Source: Lachnospiraceae bacterium | Lineage (GTDB): Bacteria > Bacillota > Clostridia > Lachnospirales > Lachnospiraceae | Assembly: GCA_022781985.1 (NCBI GenBank) | Contig: JALESH010000029.1 | Location: 1-55,840, forward strand | Direction: 5' to 3' | Length of the DNA: 55,840 nucleotides | Shown here: piece after piece, positions 51,869-55,840 of the stretch | Layout: every line of letters begins with the position of its first letter | Position numbering within the stretch: position 1 is the first letter of the stretch | Notes under the pieces: generated by a model | The model's input: the letters and a program-made list of their open reading frames with translations, nothing else | Database searches by the model: none | What the model was told of the DNA's origin: nothing | Translations under genes and position numbers: made by a program

Positions 51869-53668
51869 TCATGCTTCCGGACTCTCTGTTACTGCTGTCA
51901 TAATTCCCAGCTCCTTAAGCTGCGCCTGATCCACCACATCCGGCGCATTGGTCAGCAGACAGGACGCATCCTTGATCTTGGGGAAGGCCATCACATCCCT
52001 GATACTGTCTCCATGAACCAGCAGCATCACCAGACGATCCAACCCGTAAGCCAGGCCTGCATGGGGCGGCACACCGTATTTGAATGCATTCAGCAGAAAG
52101 CCGAAGCGGTTGTAAGCCTCCTCCTTCTCAAAGCCAAGGATCTCAAACATTTTCTCCTGAATATGGTTCTGGAAGATTCTCACAGAGCCGCCGCCCAGCT
52201 CCACTCCATTGAGAACGATGTCATAGGCCTTTGCCCGGATCCTGCCGGGATCCGTATCCAGATACTGCAGATCCTCATCCATGGGCATGGTGAAGGGATG
52301 GTGAATGGCCACAAAGCGTTTTTCCTCCTCATCCCACTCCAGGAGAGGGAACTCTGTCACCCACAGGAAATCAAAACGGTTCTCATCGATCCATCCCATC
52401 TGCCTGCCCAGCTCCAGACGCAGAGCCCCCAGTACACTCCACACGATCTGATCCTTATCTGCTGCAAATAAGAGCAGGTCTCCCCTCTCACCCTCCATAG
52501 CAGCTACCAGCCTGTCCAATTCCTCCTGTGCCATGAATTTGGAGAAGGAGGACTTGAAGCTTCCATCCTCTGCAATACAAAGGTAAGCCAGCCCCTTGGC
52601 CCCATAGCCCCTGGCCATCTCCACCAAGGCATCTATTTTCTTACGGGGCATGGCTCCCTGTCCTTTGGCATTGATCCCTCTTACTGAGCCGCCATTTTCC
52701 AAGGCGGAGGCAAACACACCGAAGCCGCAGCCTGCCACCGTCTCTGACACATCTCTCAGCTCCATGCCAAAGCGGGTATCCGGCTTATCCGAGCCGTAAC
52801 GATTCATGGCATCTATCCACCTGATCCGGGGCAGGGGAAGCTGTATCTCCAGTCCGATGGCTTCTCTACAGACAAACTGAAGCAGTCTCTCATTGACATC
52901 GATCACGTCTTCCACATCCACAAAGGACAGCTCCATATCCACCTGGGTAAACTCAGGCTGCCTGTCTGCACGCAGATCCTCATCCCGGAAGCACTTGGCA
53001 ATCTGAAAATAGCGGTCATAGCCGGAGCACATCAGGAGCTGCTTGAAGAGCTGGGGAGACTGGGGCAGTCCGTAGAAGGTTCCCGGATGCACGCGGCTGG
53101 GCACCAGATAGTCTCTGGCGCCCTCCGGTGTAGACTTGCCCAGGATGGGAGTCTCTATCTCCAGAAAGCCTTCCTCTGTGAGAAACCTCCGGATATTTGC
53201 TGTGATGGCACTTCTCAGCATCAGATTCCTCTGCAGATCCGGTCTGCGCAGATCCAGATAACGGTACTTCAAACGCAGCTCCTCCTTGGTTTTGGAATCT
53301 GCCTCTATGGGAAAGGGAGGTGTCTCTGCCTCTGATAAAATACGGGTCTCCCTTGCCCGGATCTCTATCTCTCCGGTAGCCAGATTTTCATTCACTGCAC
53401 CGGCTCTCCTCTCTACCGTCCCCACCACGGCTACCACAAATTCACTTCTCATCCTTTCTGCCTTGGCAAAGTTCTCCCCTCCGCAGTCACCTTCCTCAAA
53501 AATGATCTGAAGCAGGCCGGAACGATCCCTTAAATCCACAAAAATGATACCGCCCTTATTCCTCTGCTTCTGCACCCATCCCATCACTGTTACGTTCTCA
53601 CCTGCATTGGCTGCCGACAGCTCCCCGCACCTGTGGGTTCTCTTCCATCCCTTCATTGCTTCTGCCAT
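51869..53668 (-). CDS. aspS: Aspartyl-tRNA synthetase
   Basis: Class IIb synthetase (599 aa) charging tRNA-Asp (or Asp/Asn if non-discriminating). The N-terminal OB anticodon-binding domain (about 10-105), the catalytic core with motif 2 region FRDEDLRADRQPEFTQ, a bacterial GAD insertion (about 310-420) and motif 3 GLAYGLDRLVML are all present. ATG at 53668 preferred over TTG at 53692, because MAEAMKGWKRTH fits the family's start. 49 bases after hisS. Confidence 0.97.
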   Translation of the reverse strand: MAEAMKGWKRTHRCGELSAANAGENVTVMGWVQKQRNKGGIIFVDLRDRSGLLQIIFEEGDCGGENFAKAERMRSEFVVAVVGTVERRAGAVNENLATGEIEIRARETRILSEAETPPFPIEADSKTKEELRLKYRYLDLRRPDLQRNLMLRSAITANIRRFLTEEGFLEIETPILGKSTPEGARDYLVPSRVHPGTFYGLPQSPQLFKQLLMCSGYDRYFQIAKCFRDEDLRADRQPEFTQVDMELSFVDVEDVIDVNERLLQFVCREAIGLEIQLPLPRIRWIDAMNRYGSDKPDTRFGMELRDVSETVAGCGFGVFASALENGGSVRGINAKGQGAMPRKKIDALVEMARGYGAKGLAYLCIAEDGSFKSSFSKFMAQEELDRLVAAMEGERGDLLLFAADKDQIVWSVLGALRLELGRQMGWIDENRFDFLWVTEFPLLEWDEEEKRFVAIHHPFTMPMDEDLQYLDTDPGRIRAKAYDIVLNGVELGGGSVRIFQNHIQEKMFEILGFEKEEAYNRFGFLLNAFKYGVPPHAGLAYGLDRLVMLLVHGDSIRDVMAFPKIKDASCLLTNAPDVVDQAQLKELGIMTAVTESPEA

Positions 53669-53717
53669 ATCTATTATCCCATTCCTTTCCAAATCTGAAA
53701 ATCCATACTATCTGTTT

Positions 53718-54980
53718 TTATCTTTTCAGAGGCTCCCTGTAAAATTCTCTGAACTCAGCATACCCTTCTGCAGCCAGCTGCTCCTTCTGGAACCTTTTAT
53801 TCTTATTCATCCGGGCCACCAATACCTGGGTTCCTTCTTCTCTTTCCTGCTGGGCCTGAGCCATAATCCGGCACAGCTCCTCTGCTGCAACCCCTTTTTC
53901 GATCAGATATGCCACCCTCTTATTTTCCCCCGGTATCCGGAAGCCGTTTTCCATCATGATCAGAATGATCCTCTCAAAGCCGATGGAAAATCCGCAGGCA
54001 GGCACATCCTTGCCGGTAAATCTGCCTACCATCCCGTCATACCGGCCGCCTCCGCCGCAGCTCCCACCGAATTCCGGCATGGCAATTTCAAAAATAGTTC
54101 CCGTATAATAAGACATGCCCCTTACAAGAGTAGGATCAAAAACAATCTCAAAGCTGGCCGCCTTTGTGGCCTTCACGCTCTCCATGATCTCTGTCAGTCC
54201 CTCTGCTGCCTCCGGCTCCAGCACCCCCTCCAGCTCTCCTGCCAGATAAGCCAGGCCATCCTCTGCCTCTTCCATCCCTTTAAAAAGCTCCAAATATCTC
54301 CGGATGCCGGCTGCCTCAAAACCACTTGCCTCCAGTTCCCCGGCTACACCGTCAATGCCGATCTTATCCATCTTGTCCAGGATGATGAACACGTTGTCAT
54401 AGCTCTCCTCAGGAAAGCCGCTGCAGGCAGCCATAGCCTTCAGAATCCTTCTGTCATTGATACGGATCCGGAAGTTTTCAAAGCCCAGCTTCCCCAGAGT
54501 CGTAGTGGTAGCCAGGATCAGCTCGATCTCCGCCAGATTGGAAGGCTCTCCCAGAATGTCGATATCACACTGCATGAACTGGCGGTAGCGTCCCTTTTGA
54601 GGTCTGTCAGCCCTCCACACATTACCCATCTGCAGAGCCTTAAAGGGGGAGGGCAGCTCATTGGCGTGGCTGGAATAATAACGTACCAGAGGCACCGTCA
54701 GATCATAGCGAAGACCTCCGTCCACCAGGTCCTCCTCTGTCTCAGCCTGCTCCAGCTTCAGCTTCTCTCCCCGTTTTAAAATCTTAAAAATCAGCTTCTC
54801 ATTTTCTCCCCCCTGCTTATTGCTCAGGTTAGCAATATTCTCCACGCAGGGTGTCTCTATGGATGTAAACCCAAACCTTCCGTAGGTTTCCTTGATCACA
54901 CTGATCACATAATCTCTGATCTGCATCTCCCCGGGCAGAATATCCCTCATGCCGGTCACCGGCTTTTTACTAAGCGCCAT
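53718..54980 (-). CDS. hisS: Histidyl-tRNA synthetase
   Basis: Class II synthetase (420 aa) charging tRNA-His. It begins with GMRDILPGE, then motif 2 QMGNVWRADRPQKGRYRQF, the histidine-recognition loops LVRGMSYYTGTIFE and GGRYDGM, motif 3 GFSIGFERI and a C-terminal anticodon-binding domain. First gene of a hisS-aspS operon with its own promoter; I found no T-box leader, although these genes often have one. Confidence 0.97.
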   Translation of the reverse strand: MALSKKPVTGMRDILPGEMQIRDYVISVIKETYGRFGFTSIETPCVENIANLSNKQGGENEKLIFKILKRGEKLKLEQAETEEDLVDGGLRYDLTVPLVRYYSSHANELPSPFKALQMGNVWRADRPQKGRYRQFMQCDIDILGEPSNLAEIELILATTTTLGKLGFENFRIRINDRRILKAMAACSGFPEESYDNVFIILDKMDKIGIDGVAGELEASGFEAAGIRRYLELFKGMEEAEDGLAYLAGELEGVLEPEAAEGLTEIMESVKATKAASFEIVFDPTLVRGMSYYTGTIFEIAMPEFGGSCGGGGRYDGMVGRFTGKDVPACGFSIGFERIILIMMENGFRIPGENKRVAYLIEKGVAAEELCRIMAQAQQEREEGTQVLVARMNKNKRFQKEQLAAEGYAEFREFYREPLKR

Positions 54981-55058
54981 ATAGCATCTTCCTTTCCAAA
55001 AACTGAGTCTTCACTCTGATTTAGGTTTTTTCAATCTCCGTCATTGCGTGTCTTATAC

Positions 55059-55087
55059 AATATACTTTTCGTAATACGATATGTCAA
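55059..55087 (-). promoter_or_regulatory. Predicted sigma-A promoter of hisS-aspS
   Basis: Read on minus: TTGACA (55082-55087), exactly 17 bases, TATATT (55059-55064). The transcript leader would be about 70 bases, ending in AAAGGAAGA before the hisS ATG. Confidence 0.75.
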
Positions 55088-55187
55088 GTACCTGCTGTGG
55101 GTGTACTTCCATCCGCTGTGCAGCAGATCACTTGCACACCTATAATAATCGATTCTGAAAGATCAAATGTGGTTAGTCTTTTCTTAT

Positions 55188-55322
55188 TTATTCTCCACTA
55201 TAATCACCGAGTTCTTCAACCGTCACTTCATCTACACCGCCTGCACCTTTGTTGGCACAGACTCTTTTGTATGCCACATTCATGTTGTCTTTGGACAGTA
55301 TCTTTTCCAACAGTTCCGACAT
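55188..55322 (-). pseudogene. Group II intron reverse transcriptase/maturase, N-terminal remnant
   Basis: 44 codons from ATG at 55322 to TAA at 55188, translated by hand. MSELLEKILSKDNM, then AYKRVCANKGAGGVDEVT and VEELGDY closely follow the start of LtrA-type maturases (typical NKGAxGVDGMTVEEL). The sequence stops just after this, so RT, maturase and intron 3' parts are missing. A different intron copy from the 5' fragment near 4.5 kb, since order and distance do not fit one element. Confidence 0.7.
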
Positions 55323-55371
55323 TGCCTTGCTGCTGCGCCGCCAGGCGTGCACAGAAGAAAGCCCCCAAATC

Positions 55372-55470
55372 TTATTTGATTTGAAGGCTATCTTTAAATG
55401 CTCTTACCATCTCCTCTCCCGTGTAACCTCCATGGAAGATCTCATTGACCACCGGGATGATCAGGCTGCT
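55372..55470 (-). pseudogene. Possible N-terminal scrap of an Rpn/PD-(D/E)XK-type gene
   Basis: On minus, about 32 codons read SLIIPVVNEIFHGGYTGEE, then MVRAFKDSLQIK and a stop at 55372. The VNEIF...YTGEE stretch recalls the start of Rpn/PD-(D/E)XK transposase-like nucleases. No start codon or catalytic part is seen. Weak. The rest of 54981-55506 holds only the promoter and the maturase remnant. Confidence 0.3.
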
Positions 55471-55506
55471 GCAGTATATGATCCGGCATCCGTACGGCTT
55501 TATCCC

Positions 55507-55839
55507 TTACTGGTCATACTTTTCCAAAAACATCCTCAGCATCTTGGCGCACTCTGCCCGGGTAGCCTGCTCCTTTGGAGCCAAACGGAAGGAGCCGTCC
55601 CCGTTGGGCTTGCCGCTGATCATTTTGGCATGAACCGCCCACTGCAGGAAGCCCACCGCCCAGCTGTTGACCTCCCCTATGTCGGTAAAGGCCTCCAGCG
55701 AGGATGCGCCGCTGACATCATAGCCACGGGACTCCCCATACAGATACAGCATCTTGGCGATCTGCTCCCGGGTGATGTTATGGTTGATGCCGTAGCTGCC
55801 GTCACTGTAGCCCTGCACGATGCCCTTGCTGCTGGCCCA
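55507..55839 (-). CDS. C-terminal SLH anchor of a third wall-attached protein (5' part outside window)
   Basis: 110 codons, open to the window edge. The end of SLH repeat 1/2 (WASSKGIVQGYSDGSYGINH), ITREQIAKMLYLY, and the last repeat ATRAECAKMLRMF match the GH95 and GH98 anchors almost helix by helix, ending LEKYDQ. The GTG at 55818 is not a start: the reading frame continues upstream. The catalytic or binding part is unknown; another secreted glycosidase is likely by analogy only. Confidence 0.92.
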   Translation of the reverse strand, partial: WASSKGIVQGYSDGSYGINHNITREQIAKMLYLYGESRGYDVSGASSLEAFTDIGEVNSWAVGFLQWAVHAKMISGKPNGDGSFRLAPKEQATRAECAKMLRMFLEKYDQ

Positions 55840-55840
55840 G

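Noticed and set aside
54981..55100. T-box leader for hisS-aspS
   Set aside because: No AGGGTGG-type antiterminator core or specifier stem on minus, and the predicted leader is only about 70 bases.

Overview
The window looks like a chromosomal piece of a Gram-positive gut Clostridia member, most probably a Lachnospiraceae relative. Four things point there: the murE-priA-def-fmt-(Zn peptidase)-rsmB-rlmN-prpC-prkC-rsgA gene order, an scfA/scfB (SCIFF peptide and maturase) pair next to secDF, a meso-DAP-type MurE, and large secreted glycosidases ending in three SLH repeats. No rRNA marker is present, so the family is inferred. Almost all genes lie on the minus strand.

Layout. (1) 1-4820 is a worn accessory zone. 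It holds the 3' part of a copper P-type ATPase fused in frame to a CopZ-like domain, an unrecognised frameshifted remnant, a collapsed set of tandem tyrosine recombinases, and the 5' end of a group II intron. (2) 4824-17177 (minus) is a housekeeping run from murE to rsgA covering wall precursor synthesis, replication restart, N-terminal formyl/deformyl processing, rRNA methylation and PASTA kinase/phosphatase signalling. (3) 17453-26783 (minus) carries a PfkB sugar-phosphate kinase, recJ, a rhodanese-TtcA fusion, tcdA, secDF, the SCIFF maturase and its 47-residue peptide, and a TIGR04086-type membrane protein. A CNNM/CorC-like membrane protein is divergent on plus (26922-28235) and ends at a strong shared terminator.

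(4) 28292-48436 (minus) is the most interesting part: a self-contained locus for fucosylated, blood-group-type host glycans. In transcription order it encodes a YesM-type histidine kinase, a YesN/AraC-type response regulator, a solute-binding lipoprotein coupled to the regulator, a second solute-binding lipoprotein, two CUT1 permeases, a Gfo/Idh/MocA protein, an intracellular GH29 fucosidase, a secreted SLH-anchored GH98 endo-beta-galactosidase (1445 aa) and a secreted SLH-anchored GH95 fucosidase (1871 aa). The proposed working is as follows. The two surface enzymes trim mucin or blood-group glycans at the cell wall. The ABC importer takes up the released oligosaccharide using a transport ATPase encoded elsewhere. 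GH29 and the Gfo/Idh/MocA protein finish degradation inside. The kinase, regulator and extra binding protein sense the sugar.

(5) 48615-55840 holds a HAD phosphatase, two short plus-strand cell-envelope genes (a Cys-motif membrane protein and an amidase), two translationally coupled genes of unknown function, aspS and hisS. At the right edge is the C-terminal SLH region of a third wall-anchored protein, separated from hisS by remnants of a group II intron reverse transcriptase and possibly of a nuclease/transposase gene. I saw no tRNA, rRNA, CRISPR array or confident riboswitch.
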